Below are positions 24,866 through 33,775 of a DNA stretch of 64,000 bases, in pieces. The notes under the pieces are model-generated. The model was not told where the DNA came from and did not search any database. It was given only the letters and a program-made list of their open reading frames with translations. The number at the start of each line of letters is the position of its first letter. Positions within the stretch are counted from its first letter, which is position 1. Where the stretch lies: positions 1,688,501 to 1,752,500 of the forward strand of contig NZ_CP040749.1 of assembly GCF_006065315.1 (NCBI RefSeq). The letters run 5' to 3'. The position numbers were made by a program, and so were the translations under genes. The stretch comes from Aureibaculum algae. GTDB taxonomy: Bacteria > Bacteroidota > Bacteroidia > Flavobacteriales > Flavobacteriaceae.

Positions 24866-25339
24866 TTATTTTAAAAGTGCCTTCCATTTACCCGATTCGG
24901 CAAACTCTTTAACAATTCGATTTCGTTTTATAAGTAATTTCGTCATATATTTTTCAAGAAACAATGTGTCGGCTAATCTTCCAAAAACACCAAATGGCGA
25001 TTTATAAGTAAATACATCAATCATTTGAGTTTCTCCATTTACTTCAGAGAAATGATGTTCATGTTTAAATTCTTGAAACGCCCCTTGCTCCATTTCATCC
25101 GCAAAATAATTGGGTCGCTCAAATTCTGTAATTCGTGAAGTCAGATTTTGATAAATACCAAAGTGTTTTGCCCGCCAAGTCACACTTTCATTGAAACCTA
25201 TTAAACCACTTGTTTTACCGGCAATGGCTTCTTCATTAGTTTGTTGGGTTGATATTTTGTGTAAATCAATACTTCTTGAAAGGTCAAAAACAGTTTCAAT
25301 AGTGGCATTTATTACTGTGTGAAGTTCAATGCTTGGCAT
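24866..25339 (-). CDS. SRPBCC-family protein
   Basis: A 157-residue protein with a START/Bet v1-like helix-grip. It starts with the typical IELHTVINATIETVFDLSRSI and continues through WRAKHFGIYQNLTSRITEFE and HEHHFSEVNGETQMIDVFTY to a C-terminal long helix (LLIKRNRIVKEFAES). Proteins of this group bind hydrophobic ligands; some are annotated as cell-division inhibitor-like, but no function can be given. A minus-strand -7 box TAAATTTG (25372-25379) lies 33 bp upstream of the start. Confidence 0.8.
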   Translation of the reverse strand: MPSIELHTVINATIETVFDLSRSIDLHKISTQQTNEEAIAGKTSGLIGFNESVTWRAKHFGIYQNLTSRITEFERPNYFADEMEQGAFQEFKHEHHFSEVNGETQMIDVFTYKSPFGVFGRLADTLFLEKYMTKLLIKRNRIVKEFAESGKWKALLK

Positions 25340-25414
25340 TTTCTAGGTATTTCTGGTTACACTTGTCTAATCAAATTTACAATTAATATGAACATGTAGA
25401 GAAGTAAGTAGAGT

Positions 25415-26086
25415 TTAGTTTAACAATCGCAACGCCTCTTTTTTACTTAGGTTACTTAGCTTCGTTTTGTCTACAAATGTAATTACCCAGTCCGGATTTG
25501 TTCTACTGTACTCTCGTAATACCCAACCAATCGCTTTATTAATAAAAAATTCTTTGAAGCCTAATAGTGAAGTAATAGTTGAACTTAAAAGTTGTGTGTC
25601 CATTTCCGTTTTATATTTTAACTGAAACAGCAATGCTGACCGTTGCAACCAAATATTATCTGATTGTAACCATTTGCTACAATACGTTACTCTTTGTTCT
25701 GGGAACTTTTTAAAATAGCTCCCCATCAATTTAACGGCAATATAATCTACAGTGTCCCACCAAGAGTTGTGTCTAACCATATATTCTAACAAGGCAATGT
25801 CTTCTTTTTCAAATTGCTTTACATATTTAAATACCAATTCTTGTGCAAAATAATGGAAATCGCGTTGCGGTTTTAACCATAGTATTTTGACCAGTGTAGT
25901 TAGTTCTTTTTTCTCAGGTAGATAGGCCTTTATTAAAAATGGTTTTTGAATGGCTCTTCTGGTGTCTGTTTTTAATCCGAAATATTCAAATTGACCTCGC
26001 ATATAAGCTTTTTGAGCTACAGCGATTGTTGGGTTTGCCTGTTGTTGAAATTCAATTGCTAATATGTCTATAAAGTCTGAAATCAT
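25415..26086 (-). CDS. AlkD-like DNA alkylation repair protein
   Basis: The 223 residues are all-helical with HEAT-like repeats. GYKxDTRR-like GLKTDTRRAIQK, WDTVD (SWWDTVDYIAVKL), LQRSALLFQLKYK and FFINKAIGWVLREYS are AlkD hallmarks; the WDxVD Asp is the residue linked to glycosylase activity. AlkD enzymes excise cationic alkylated bases without base flipping. A degenerate promoter-leader-like sequence (GTTGGAGTGATTTTACATTAGC, broken here as GTTGGAGTGA and TTTTACATTAGC) lies ~40-70 bp upstream. Confidence 0.88.
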   Translation of the reverse strand: MISDFIDILAIEFQQQANPTIAVAQKAYMRGQFEYFGLKTDTRRAIQKPFLIKAYLPEKKELTTLVKILWLKPQRDFHYFAQELVFKYVKQFEKEDIALLEYMVRHNSWWDTVDYIAVKLMGSYFKKFPEQRVTYCSKWLQSDNIWLQRSALLFQLKYKTEMDTQLLSSTITSLLGFKEFFINKAIGWVLREYSRTNPDWVITFVDKTKLSNLSKKEALRLLN

Positions 26087-26178
26087 ATTTTTTTAAATGG
26101 TGTAACTTTACCTCATAAATTAGGTCAGTTGGAGTGATTTTACATTAGCAAAAATGTATCGAAAACTTGTAATTTTTT

Positions 26179-26236
26179 ACCTCTCCTAATAACTCTACAA
26201 TTTTTCTCCATGTTATCTCTAGCGTGGTCGAGAGGT
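26179..26236. repeat. Short palindrome-ended intergenic repeat (ACCTCTC...GAGAGGT)
   Basis: A 58-bp non-coding stretch bounded by ACCTCTC and GAGAGGT (7-bp inverted ends). It resembles in composition the stretch at 32298-32350 and the CCTCC/GGAGG repeats around the DUF559 gene. Confidence 0.35.
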
Positions 26237-26248
26237 CATTCCAAAAAA

Positions 26249-26734
26249 TCACTTAATAAGTAACTTTTGTTTTAACCTCATTTTTAATAAATCTGGTTTA
26301 AATCCCACTTTTTTATAGGCGTTTAAAGCACTTGCATTATCAGCATATACATCCAATTGGATTTCAGTAATATTTTTCGACGTAGACCATGTTATTAAAT
26401 GTTGGATTACCATTGCATTGACTCCTTTACCACGATGCTCAGGTGACACATACATAAACCCCAAATAGGCATATTGGTCTGGTTTTTTATAAACTGCAGC
26501 ATCTTTTATGAGTGCATAGCCACAACCTACTAATTTCTCGTCTATTATTGCAACGATGAGTTGTGCATCATCGCTTTCAATGAGATTTTCTATATTATAA
26601 TACGTGATGGGGTCTTCCTTTAAATTTAAAGCAAAAGAGCGTTCATATGCAATTACGGCTTGTTCAAATTGTTTTAATGTTGCTAGGTCTTTCAGATTAG
26701 CTTTACGTATTTGTATGGTATTTGCTTTCTTCAT
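26249..26734 (-). CDS. GNAT-family N-acetyltransferase
   Basis: A 161-residue protein from the ATG at 26734; a TTG one codon earlier is possible. The fold signatures are IRKANLKDLATLKQFE (strand 1 and helix), LVGCGYALIK, and the acetyl-CoA loop YVSPEHRGKGVNAMVIQHL (R/Q-x-x-G-x-G/A). The acceptor substrate is unknown. It starts 5 nt after the stop of the GH27 gene, so the two are co-transcribed; whether the acetyltransferase acts on sugars is open. Confidence 0.88.
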   Translation of the reverse strand: MKKANTIQIRKANLKDLATLKQFEQAVIAYERSFALNLKEDPITYYNIENLIESDDAQLIVAIIDEKLVGCGYALIKDAAVYKKPDQYAYLGFMYVSPEHRGKGVNAMVIQHLITWSTSKNITEIQLDVYADNASALNAYKKVGFKPDLLKMRLKQKLLIK

Positions 26735-26739
26735 CAATT

Positions 26740-27993
26740 TTATTCTTGCTTTTTATCCTTGTATTGAAACACGTTGTAGGGTAAAGACTTCCCCTTTATT
26801 TTTAATACCACAACGCCATGTGAAGGGACCGTCATCTCAATTAATTTCTTAGAAGATAGAGCATACGTTTTTTTAGACCATAAGTCTTTCATGGTATGGG
26901 CTATGTTACCATCTAAACCAATTTGATCTAACGTAAAGGAAATACTCTCGGTTTTATCAGATCTGTTTAGTAAAGCCACAGCAACTTCGCCACTTATAGT
27001 GGAGTGTAAGGGTTTGGCCCAAACTTCTAAATCGCCATGATCTACTAGACGTCTGGCCTGATAGACATAAGAGCTTTGATTTAACTCAATAATTTCTTTA
27101 TTCGTTATAATTTCAACAGTTTCCTTGCTCATATTTGTCAAGTCATTTCCCAATAAAAGAGGCGAATGCATAATAGCCCACATTGAAAAATGTGTTTTAT
27201 CCTCTTCGTAAGACATTCCGCGACCTACTTGGAGCATATCCATATCATTATAATGACCTTTAGAACTGTATTGCCATAGGTTGGCGTTCAAATCAATTAT
27301 AGCCAAAATAGAATGAAATTTATTATTGATATCTGCTGAAATCCGCCAAGAATCTGCAATTTGAGTTACCCATTTTCCAGGAAACTGCCAACGACATACA
27401 TTATAAATTACCTCAGGGTTAATCGCTTTTATTTTAGCCCCAATTTCGGTATACCGGGTTTGCTCATCGAGGCCTAACCATTCACCACCACACCAATCAA
27501 TTTTTATAAAATCGTATTTCCATTTTTTTAAGAACAATTCTAAATCTTGGTCATCGTGTCCATATAAGCCCATACCTACACCAATGGTATCTTTATCCCA
27601 ATATGAAGCACAAGTATTACTACCAGCATCTGAATAAATTCCTGCTTTTAAACCTTTAGCATGAATATAAGCGGCCAATGATTGCATTCCACTTGGAAAA
27701 CGTTCTTTATGTACAAGTAAATTTCCATTTTGATCTCTGCCACCAAAAAAACCATCGTCCGTATTAATAAAAGAATAACCTGCATCTTTTAAGCCTGAAG
27801 ATACCATTGCATCGGCTTGCGATTTTATAATATCTTCGTTAATGTCTACGCGATAATTATTCCAACTAGCCCATCCCATAAGTGGAGCTTTAGTGTTAGT
27901 TTTTAGAGATTCATTTTTGTCTTTTTGTGCCTGAAAATGATAACTAGCAGTTATAAAGGTAAGAACACATATAATTCGTTTTATGTTGTACAT
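26740..27993 (-). CDS. GH27 alpha-galactosidase
   Basis: The 417 residues have a signal peptide (FITASYHFQAQ) and an N-terminal (beta/alpha)8 barrel beginning PLMGWASWNNYRVDI. The GH27 nucleophile lies in YDFIKIDWCGG and the acid/base Asp in SWRISADIN. The C-terminal beta-sandwich (about 320-410) is of the melibiase type. It releases terminal alpha-galactose, or alpha-N-acetylgalactosamine in some members, from galactomannans or algal glycans. There is no T9SS domain, so it is probably periplasmic. Confidence 0.93.
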   Translation of the reverse strand: MYNIKRIICVLTFITASYHFQAQKDKNESLKTNTKAPLMGWASWNNYRVDINEDIIKSQADAMVSSGLKDAGYSFINTDDGFFGGRDQNGNLLVHKERFPSGMQSLAAYIHAKGLKAGIYSDAGSNTCASYWDKDTIGVGMGLYGHDDQDLELFLKKWKYDFIKIDWCGGEWLGLDEQTRYTEIGAKIKAINPEVIYNVCRWQFPGKWVTQIADSWRISADINNKFHSILAIIDLNANLWQYSSKGHYNDMDMLQVGRGMSYEEDKTHFSMWAIMHSPLLLGNDLTNMSKETVEIITNKEIIELNQSSYVYQARRLVDHGDLEVWAKPLHSTISGEVAVALLNRSDKTESISFTLDQIGLDGNIAHTMKDLWSKKTYALSSKKLIEMTVPSHGVVVLKIKGKSLPYNVFQYKDKKQE

Positions 27994-28170
27994 ATAAGTC
28001 TGTGGTCATTGTAAAATGACTAAAAATTTAGGGTGAAATATTAAATTAGGTTAAATATATAATAATTATTTAGTTTATAAACTTTTTCTATAAGGGCATC
28101 AATTATTTAGTTAGTAAAGCAATTGTTTAGTCAAATCTGCTTTGTATTTTTACATTTTAATAAGAGAACT

Positions 28171-28929
28171 ATGAAAGTAATTATATCGCCAGCAAAGTCA
28201 TTAGATTTTGAACCAGAAGTGCCAACCGAAAAATATTCAGAGCCCATTTTTTTAAAAGAAGCAGAAAAATTAAGCACAGTTTTAAAGAAGAAAAGTGCCA
28301 AACAGCTTTCTAAACTAATGCACATTTCAGACAATTTGGGACAATTAAATTTTGATAGAAATCAGCATTGGAACGTGCCTTTTACTCCAGACAATTCAAA
28401 ACAAGCTATTTATGCTTTTACGGGTGCTGTATTTCAAGGTATTGATATGGCTTCGTTACCTGTTTCTAAATTAGACCAATTGCAAGATAAATTACGTATA
28501 ATTTCTGGGCAGTATGGTTTGTTAAAACCCTTAGATTTAATGCAACCCTATCGATTAGAAATGGGTACAAAATTAAAAATTGGCAGAAAAGAGAATCTCT
28601 ATCAGTTTTGGGATGGTGCTATTACCAAGGCCTTAAATGATGAATTAAAAGATGATGAACCTGTTATTAATTTGGCAAGTAACGAATATTTTAAAGCTAT
28701 AAAACCAAAATTATTAAAATCACCTATTGTCACTCCCGTCTTCAAGGACTTAAAAAATGGTGAATATAAAATGATTATGACCTATGCCAAATTAGCGAGA
28801 GGCTATATGGTGCGTTATATTATTGATCATGATGTTGCTACTGTTGAAGGTTTAAAAGGGTTTAATAGTGAAGGTTATGCATTTGATGCAAATATGTCTT
28901 CAGAAACCGAGTTGGTTTTTACACGTTAA
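28171..28929 (+). CDS. yaaA: Peroxide stress protein YaaA
   Basis: The 252 residues start at MKVIISPAKSLDF, the family's conserved beginning. A 16-codon longer frame lacks conservation and is rejected. Other landmarks are LMHISDNLGQLN, YAFTGAVFQGID, RIISGQYGLLKPLDLMQPYRLEMGT, NLASNEYFKAI and the end GFNSEGYAFDANMSSETELVF. YaaA (DUF328) lowers damage from hydrogen peroxide, probably by limiting free iron and binding DNA. The 3' end partly duplicates downstream (29997-30089), and the next gene starts 11 nt after its stop. Confidence 0.95.
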   Translation: MKVIISPAKSLDFEPEVPTEKYSEPIFLKEAEKLSTVLKKKSAKQLSKLMHISDNLGQLNFDRNQHWNVPFTPDNSKQAIYAFTGAVFQGIDMASLPVSKLDQLQDKLRIISGQYGLLKPLDLMQPYRLEMGTKLKIGRKENLYQFWDGAITKALNDELKDDEPVINLASNEYFKAIKPKLLKSPIVTPVFKDLKNGEYKMIMTYAKLARGYMVRYIIDHDVATVEGLKGFNSEGYAFDANMSSETELVFTR

Positions 28930-28939
28930 AAAAAGTATT

Positions 28940-29992
28940 TTGAAAATAATTGTCACTATTCTATTTGTATTCTTTGTTTCCATTACTTATGCTCAAAAGG
29001 ACAATTTTGAGCGTTTTTTAGCTGAAGGCAAAGCAGAGTTTACTAAAAGTTTTGATGAACAAGATTATGATAATGCTGTTAAGGTTTTAAAAAGGGCGGT
29101 CCAATTAAAGCCAGAAAATACAGAGGCGAAGTACTTTTTAGGCTATGCATATAGCCGTTTAAATGCTAAGGATGGAGCAAGTTTAATTTCTATGAAACTT
29201 GATCTAACCATTAAATCAAGTGAGCAATTCGAAGCGGTTAATAAATTGACCCCAAAATATGAAGGGGAAATCATAGTGTTAGACCCTTATTCAAAAATTA
29301 CTTCTGAATGGGGAAGTATGGCAATGACCTATTGGCACAAAGGTCAAAAAGAACAAGCATTATGGGCCTTTAATGAAGGAAAAAAAAGAGGTGGGTTTAG
29401 TGAATTTATACTTGCATTAAACAAGAAAATATTAGATTCTTGTAATGAAAATTCCATTTTATTTACATCTGGAGATCAACTCACTATTCCACTTTGGTAT
29501 TTGCAAATTGTTGAAGGGTATCGAGAAGATATTGCAGTAGTTGATGCTAATTTACTAGAGTCTTCTTGGTATGCTACCTTTTTAGTAAAACAGAAAGTGG
29601 TTACGTTTGATGTACCTGAGGAAACCCTGGATAATCTAGAAATTCAAGAATGGGCTCCACAAAAAATTACAATAAGTGACTTTGCTTGGACAGTTAATCC
29701 AACCTATGAAGAAACCTATTTGTTTAGATGTGATCTTTTGTTGTTGAGTATCTTAAAAGCAAACAAATTTGAAAGGCCAGTTTTTTTTACTGATGGTTTT
29801 CCTAAAGATCGTCAATTGAGTCTGAATGAAAACTTAATGCCTTTTGGATTTTTAGTAAATACTATAAATATTGATGATGATGGCCCAGTTGAATTAGAAG
29901 ATGATAAATCAAAAATGGATGCACTTACTTCATTAGCAAATGAAAATAGCCCTGATGAAATATGGTTTGTTGAATTCTTGAAAAGACTTTAA
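28940..29992 (+). CDS. Secreted TPR protein with TTG start
   Basis: The 350 residues begin at a TTG at 28940, which gives a good signal peptide (KIIVTILFVFFVSITYAQ). The only upstream ATG lies inside yaaA and would spoil the signal. Residues ~22-75 form a TPR-like helix pair (YDNAVKVLKRAVQLKPENTEAKYFLGYAYSR), and a second repeat-like region is at about 125-150. The C-terminal ~180 residues (PLWYLQIVEGYREDIAVVDANLL, FERPVFFTDGF) resemble domains found next to TPRs in Bacteroidota membrane proteins of the DUF2723 type. It probably acts in the periplasm. Confidence 0.7.
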   Translation: MKIIVTILFVFFVSITYAQKDNFERFLAEGKAEFTKSFDEQDYDNAVKVLKRAVQLKPENTEAKYFLGYAYSRLNAKDGASLISMKLDLTIKSSEQFEAVNKLTPKYEGEIIVLDPYSKITSEWGSMAMTYWHKGQKEQALWAFNEGKKRGGFSEFILALNKKILDSCNENSILFTSGDQLTIPLWYLQIVEGYREDIAVVDANLLESSWYATFLVKQKVVTFDVPEETLDNLEIQEWAPQKITISDFAWTVNPTYEETYLFRCDLLLLSILKANKFERPVFFTDGFPKDRQLSLNENLMPFGFLVNTINIDDDGPVELEDDKSKMDALTSLANENSPDEIWFVEFLKRL

Positions 29993-29996
29993 GGTA

Positions 29997-30089
29997 ATTG
30001 GCTTAAAGGGCATTCTGAATGAAGGTTATTTTTTAGATGCGAATATATCAGGTGAAAATGAGATGGTGCTTATTAGGTTAGTTAAATGA
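29997..30089 (+). pseudogene. Relic of a yaaA 3' end
   Basis: The frame IGLKGILNEGYFLDANIS...VLIRLVK and a TGA stop aligns without gaps to the end of the intact YaaA (GLKGFNSEGYAFDANMS...LVFTR), with about half the positions identical. No start codon or other yaaA sequence precedes it; the TPR gene ends 4 nt upstream. It looks like the tail of a diverged second yaaA copy whose body was deleted or replaced. Confidence 0.7.
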
Positions 30090-30102
30090 AATATTTTTTT
30101 AC

Positions 30103-30638
30103 CTTTTTAATTCTCCTCCTTTTTTCAAGGGGAGGTGCCCAGTAGTAAAATTTAATTTTTATGATAAAGTAGAAAGGCGACGGGGTCAAAAAATACTATA
30201 TGAGTAAACTACACAACCGTAAATATCTGGAAGAACGCAGAAAAGCACTTCGCAATAAATCTACATCAGCGGAAGCTACTTTATGGATATCGCTTCAGAG
30301 AAAACAGTTAAGAGGAAGGAAATTTAGAAGACAACATAGTATTGATAACTATATTGTAGATTTTTATTGTGCTTCTGAAAACCTAATTATAGAGCTTGAT
30401 GGTGCTGTACATTTAGGTTTAGCACAACAAAATTATGATGAGGAACGAACCCGTTTATTGGAAGATTTAGGATATAAAATTGTTAGATTTGAAAATAAGT
30501 TGGTTTTTGAAAGTTTGGAAGGAGTGTTAGAAGAGATTGGTAGTTATTTTATAGATTAGCGTTTACCACCTCGTCTTTATGTTTTGCTTTCGCACACATA
30601 AATCCACTCCTCCTTGAAAAAGGAGGAGAATTAAAAAG
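30103..30638 (+). mobile_element. DUF559 element with ~31-bp terminal inverted repeats
   Basis: The left end (30103-30134, starting CTTTTTAATTCTCCTCC) and the reverse complement of the right end (30607-30638) agree at nearly every base over ~31 bp. Each end can also fold on itself (CTCC...GGAG). Inside is a single DUF559 nuclease gene. A partial copy of the left half (GGGGAGGTGCCCAG...GGGT) recurs at 30671-30750. No transposase is present. Confidence 0.6.
30200..30559 (+). CDS. DUF559 endonuclease-like protein
   Basis: The 119 residues carry the DUF559/Vsr-like signature: NKSTSAEATLWISL, GRKFRRQHSIDNYIVDFYC, a PD-(D/E)xK-type IIELDGAVH and a final DLGYKIVRFEN strand. Members have the restriction-endonuclease-like fold and are often found inside small repeat-flanked units. 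The gene is complete and lies centrally within the TIR-bounded element, suggesting that its product helps the element move or persist. That link is inference. Confidence 0.85.
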   Translation: MSKLHNRKYLEERRKALRNKSTSAEATLWISLQRKQLRGRKFRRQHSIDNYIVDFYCASENLIIELDGAVHLGLAQQNYDEERTRLLEDLGYKIVRFENKLVFESLEGVLEEIGSYFID

Positions 30639-30670
30639 TTATCAAATTTTCCTCTCGTATAATAGAATAA

Positions 30671-30750
30671 AAATTCCTCCCCTTTTTTCAAGGGGAGGTG
30701 CCCAGTTAGTAATATTGAATTTTTATAATAAAGTAAAAGGGCGGAGGGGT
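30671..30750 (+). repeat. Solo half-copy of the DUF559 element end
   Basis: It repeats CCTCC-CCTTTTTTCAAGG-GGAGG, then TGCCCAG, a T/A-rich stretch with TTTTTATAATAAAGTA, and GGGCGGAGGGGT. This matches 30107-30186 (TTTTTATGATAAAGTA, GGCGACGGGGT). It ends exactly at the stop codon of the following GHL10 gene. Confidence 0.6.
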
Positions 30751-32268
30751 TTAATAAACAAAAACTTCACCCTCACCAACATTATTGTTTCTACTCACAG
30801 GAACTATAACAAAAGTGGTTCGTTTTTTTAAATCGCGTTTGTTTAAGTTGATATGCGTTTCTCCTGTTAAAGCAATTATTTTTGAAGGATTATTAATTGC
30901 CAGAGCTTCATCTCTTTCAAATTTATATACCAAGAATTTTACCGCTTCTTTAGCCATATTTTCGGGTAGTTTTTCCCATGATAATTGATATTTTCTACCT
31001 TTTATTTTCGTGAGCTTTATATGAGAAACGGGAGCAGGAAAAAATGAAACCTTTTTATTGGTTGGTGGCGGTAATGTTGGGTGTTGATAATAGTTCTCCT
31101 TTAATATTTTATTAATACCAAAGGCATTTTTATTAAAGCTTTTGGCACTAAAATAAGTTGAACCTTTAATCGTAGGTAAAGACCTATTCAAATCTAATTG
31201 CTTTTCAATTTCTGTTTTATTTTTTTGTTTCCATGCTTCATCTGTTTTACCTCCTAAGCGATACATGGCTTGCCCAATATATAGATTGGTATTATAGTTG
31301 TTTTTAGTCCACCATTCTGCTATTGTTTTATAGTCGGCTTTATCATGGCCAATTTGCCAATAAATTTGAGGAAGAATATAATCTAACCAACCTTTTTTTG
31401 TCCAAAGTAAAACATCGGCATATAAATGGTCGTAGTTGGTTTGTCCGGCATCGGTATTAGAGCCTGTTGGGTCATCAGCTTTATTACGCCATACGCCAAA
31501 AGGACTAATGCCAAATTGTACCCAAGGTTTAATGGATTTTATAGTTGTATGTAATTCTTCAATGATGGTATTCACATTGTCTCTACGCCAATTATCAATT
31601 TGATTGGGATAAAATTTACCTCCATATTTTTTAAAGGCATCGGCATCAGGAAATACTTCGTTGGCAATTTTATAAGGGTAAAAATAATCGTCAAAATGGA
31701 TGGCATCTATATCATAGTTCTGAACAATTTCTGCCACCACTTTATTGGTATAGGTTCTAACTTCGGGTACACCTGGATTAAAATAAGTGGTTTCTCCATA
31801 GTTTAAAAACCAATCTGGCTTTTCTTTGAGTAATGCTAACGGTTTTGTTGTCGTATTTTTATAATTAATTAAAACCCGATAAGGATTTAACCATGCATGA
31901 AATTCCATTCCCCTTTTATGAGTTTCTGCAATTGCAAAGGCTAACGGGTCGTAATAGGGTTTTGGCGGACTGTTAATACTATCGGTTAAATAGGCCGACC
32001 ACGGTTCATAACTGGAATTATAAAAAGCATCTGCCGTAGGGCGGATTTGAAAAATGATTGCATTAAAATTCAAGTCTTTAAACTGATCTAACAGTTTTAT
32101 AAGTTCTGCTTTTTGTTTAGTTGGATTTAAATTCTTTTTGCTAGGCCAATCAATATTATTGACCGTTGCTACCCAAACCCCTCTAAACTCATGATTTATT
32201 TTTTGGGCAAAAATAAATTGTGCAGAGAATAATACAATTATTATTGTGTAATTTATCTTCTTAAACAT
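30751..32268 (-). CDS. GHL10 (DUF187/YngK-like) glycosyl hydrolase-like protein
   Basis: The 505 residues contain a signal peptide (FSAQFIFAQ) and a PF02638 TIM barrel: FRGVWVATVNNIDWPSK, FNAIIFQIRPTADAFY, GMEFHAWLNPYRV, DAIHFDDYFYPY and LDYILPQIYWQIGH. The C-terminal ~100 residues (LTKIKGRKYQLSWEKL... LVYKFERDE) look like a fibronectin III-like module. Family members act on peptidoglycan-type or other glycans. The acidic pair in HFDDY is the likely active site. A DUF559 element half-copy abuts its 3' end. Confidence 0.88.
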   Translation of the reverse strand: MFKKINYTIIIVLFSAQFIFAQKINHEFRGVWVATVNNIDWPSKKNLNPTKQKAELIKLLDQFKDLNFNAIIFQIRPTADAFYNSSYEPWSAYLTDSINSPPKPYYDPLAFAIAETHKRGMEFHAWLNPYRVLINYKNTTTKPLALLKEKPDWFLNYGETTYFNPGVPEVRTYTNKVVAEIVQNYDIDAIHFDDYFYPYKIANEVFPDADAFKKYGGKFYPNQIDNWRRDNVNTIIEELHTTIKSIKPWVQFGISPFGVWRNKADDPTGSNTDAGQTNYDHLYADVLLWTKKGWLDYILPQIYWQIGHDKADYKTIAEWWTKNNYNTNLYIGQAMYRLGGKTDEAWKQKNKTEIEKQLDLNRSLPTIKGSTYFSAKSFNKNAFGINKILKENYYQHPTLPPPTNKKVSFFPAPVSHIKLTKIKGRKYQLSWEKLPENMAKEAVKFLVYKFERDEALAINNPSKIIALTGETHINLNKRDLKKRTTFVIVPVSRNNNVGEGEVFVY

Positions 32269-32297
32269 ATTCTTAATCTAAATAATATTATCAATTT

Positions 32298-32350
32298 ACC
32301 TCTCCTTCGAAGAGGTCAGAAAGACCTTTTCGGTATTTCTGGGTGAGGTC
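32298..32350. repeat. Short palindromic intergenic repeat (ACCTCTCC...GAGGTC)
   Basis: ACCTCTCCTTCGAAGAGGT is followed by AGAAAGACCTTTTCGGTATTTCT and a closing GAGGT, split here as AGAAAGACC and TTTTCGGTATTTCT. Nested inverted arms lie between the stop codon of sdaA and the start of the GHL10 gene, both on the minus strand. It is of the CCTC/GAGG type seen at 26179 and around 30100-30750. Confidence 0.4.
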
Positions 32351-33775
32351 TTAACAATCAGACAATGCAACATTAACGGCTAAGCCACCTGTTGACGTTT
32401 CTTTGTATTTATTATTCATGTCTTTTGCGGTTTCCCACATGGTATTTACTACCTTATCAAAGGGCACCTTTACATTTATAGGATCAGTATCTAAAGCCAA
32501 TTCAGCCGCATGGATGGCTTTTATGGCACCCATAGAATTACGTTCTATACAAGGCACTTGTACCAAACCACCGATAGGATCACAAGTCAAACCTAAATGA
32601 TGTTCCATCGCAATTTCAGCGGCAATTAATACTTGATCTGGTGTGCCACCTAATAATTCGGTCAATGCACCTGCTGCCATCGCAGCTGAAACACCAATCT
32701 CAGCCTGACAACCACCCATTGCAGCAGATATGGTTGCCCCTTTTTTAAAGATACTACCAATTTCGCCTGCCACCAATAAGAATTTTTTAATTTCATTAAA
32801 ACTAGCCTCATGGTTTTCAATAACCAAATAATACATCAATACGGCGGGTATTACACCAGCACTTCCGTTTGTTGGTGCGGTCACTACACGCCCTAATGAG
32901 GCGTTTACTTCATTAACACTTAAGGCAAAACAACTTACCCATTTAAGTATTTGTCTAAATTTAACTTCGGTATTTCTAATTGATTCAAGCCATTCTTGAG
33001 GGTTGTTATATAAGGATACACCAATTAAGTTTTTATGAGTGTCAAAAGCACGACGTCTTACATTGAGTCCTCCAGGTAAATTACCCTCGGTATGGCAGCC
33101 CGTATACATACATTCTAACATGGTATTCCAAATGCGATGGAATTCATAATCAATCTTCTCAGGCGTTCGTAATTCTTTTTCATTTTCTAAAACCACATCA
33201 GATATGGAAAGGTTTTGATCTTTACAATACGCCAATAACTCCGTACCAAGTCTAATGGGATAAGGAAATGTATTTGAGAAAATTTGTTTATTTTTTTTAG
33301 AGTTTTTACGTTCTTCTTTCACTACAAATCCACCGCCAATAGAGTAGAGGGTAGAACGGCTTTTTTTACCCGAAATGGTAGCTGTAAAAGTCATTCCATT
33401 GGCATGAAAGGGAAGAAATTTTCTGTTAAAAACAATGTCCGTTTCCGGATTAAAAGCTAGTATTTTTTCGTTATTAAAAGATAAGGCTTTGTTTATTTTT
33501 ATGGCAGCAATAATAGCCTCGATACTTTGTGTAGGTATCGTTTCAGGGTCTGCACCACTTAAGCCAAGTAATACGGCATAATCAGTAGCATGTCCTTTCC
33601 CCGTTAAGGATAAAGAACCATATAAATCAACCGTTATTTTTTCAACGGTATCAAATTTGTGGGAAGCCTTTAATTCTTTTATCCATCGTTCTGCCGCACG
33701 CCAAGGCCCTAAGGTGTGTGAACTAGAAGGTCCTACACCAATTTTTAACATATCAAATACCGAAATACATTCCAT
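32351..33775 (-). CDS. sdaA: L-serine ammonia-lyase, single-chain
   Basis: The 474-residue enzyme converts L-serine to pyruvate and ammonia. The N-terminal beta domain has the hallmark [19 protein letters not shown]. The C-terminal alpha domain has [34 protein letters not shown] and [19 protein letters not shown], whose cysteines ligate a [4Fe-4S] cluster. Both domains are fused in one chain of normal length. A minus-strand -7 box TATTTTTG lies at 33800-33807, 25 bp upstream of the start. Confidence 0.96.
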   Translation of the reverse strand: MECISVFDMLKIGVGPSSSHTLGPWRAAERWIKELKASHKFDTVEKITVDLYGSLSLTGKGHATDYAVLLGLSGADPETIPTQSIEAIIAAIKINKALSFNNEKILAFNPETDIVFNRKFLPFHANGMTFTATISGKKSRSTLYSIGGGFVVKEERKNSKKNKQIFSNTFPYPIRLGTELLAYCKDQNLSISDVVLENEKELRTPEKIDYEFHRIWNTMLECMYTGCHTEGNLPGGLNVRRRAFDTHKNLIGVSLYNNPQEWLESIRNTEVKFRQILKWVSCFALSVNEVNASLGRVVTAPTNGSAGVIPAVLMYYLVIENHEASFNEIKKFLLVAGEIGSIFKKGATISAAMGGCQAEIGVSAAMAAGALTELLGGTPDQVLIAAEIAMEHHLGLTCDPIGGLVQVPCIERNSMGAIKAIHAAELALDTDPINVKVPFDKVVNTMWETAKDMNNKYKETSTGGLAVNVALSDC

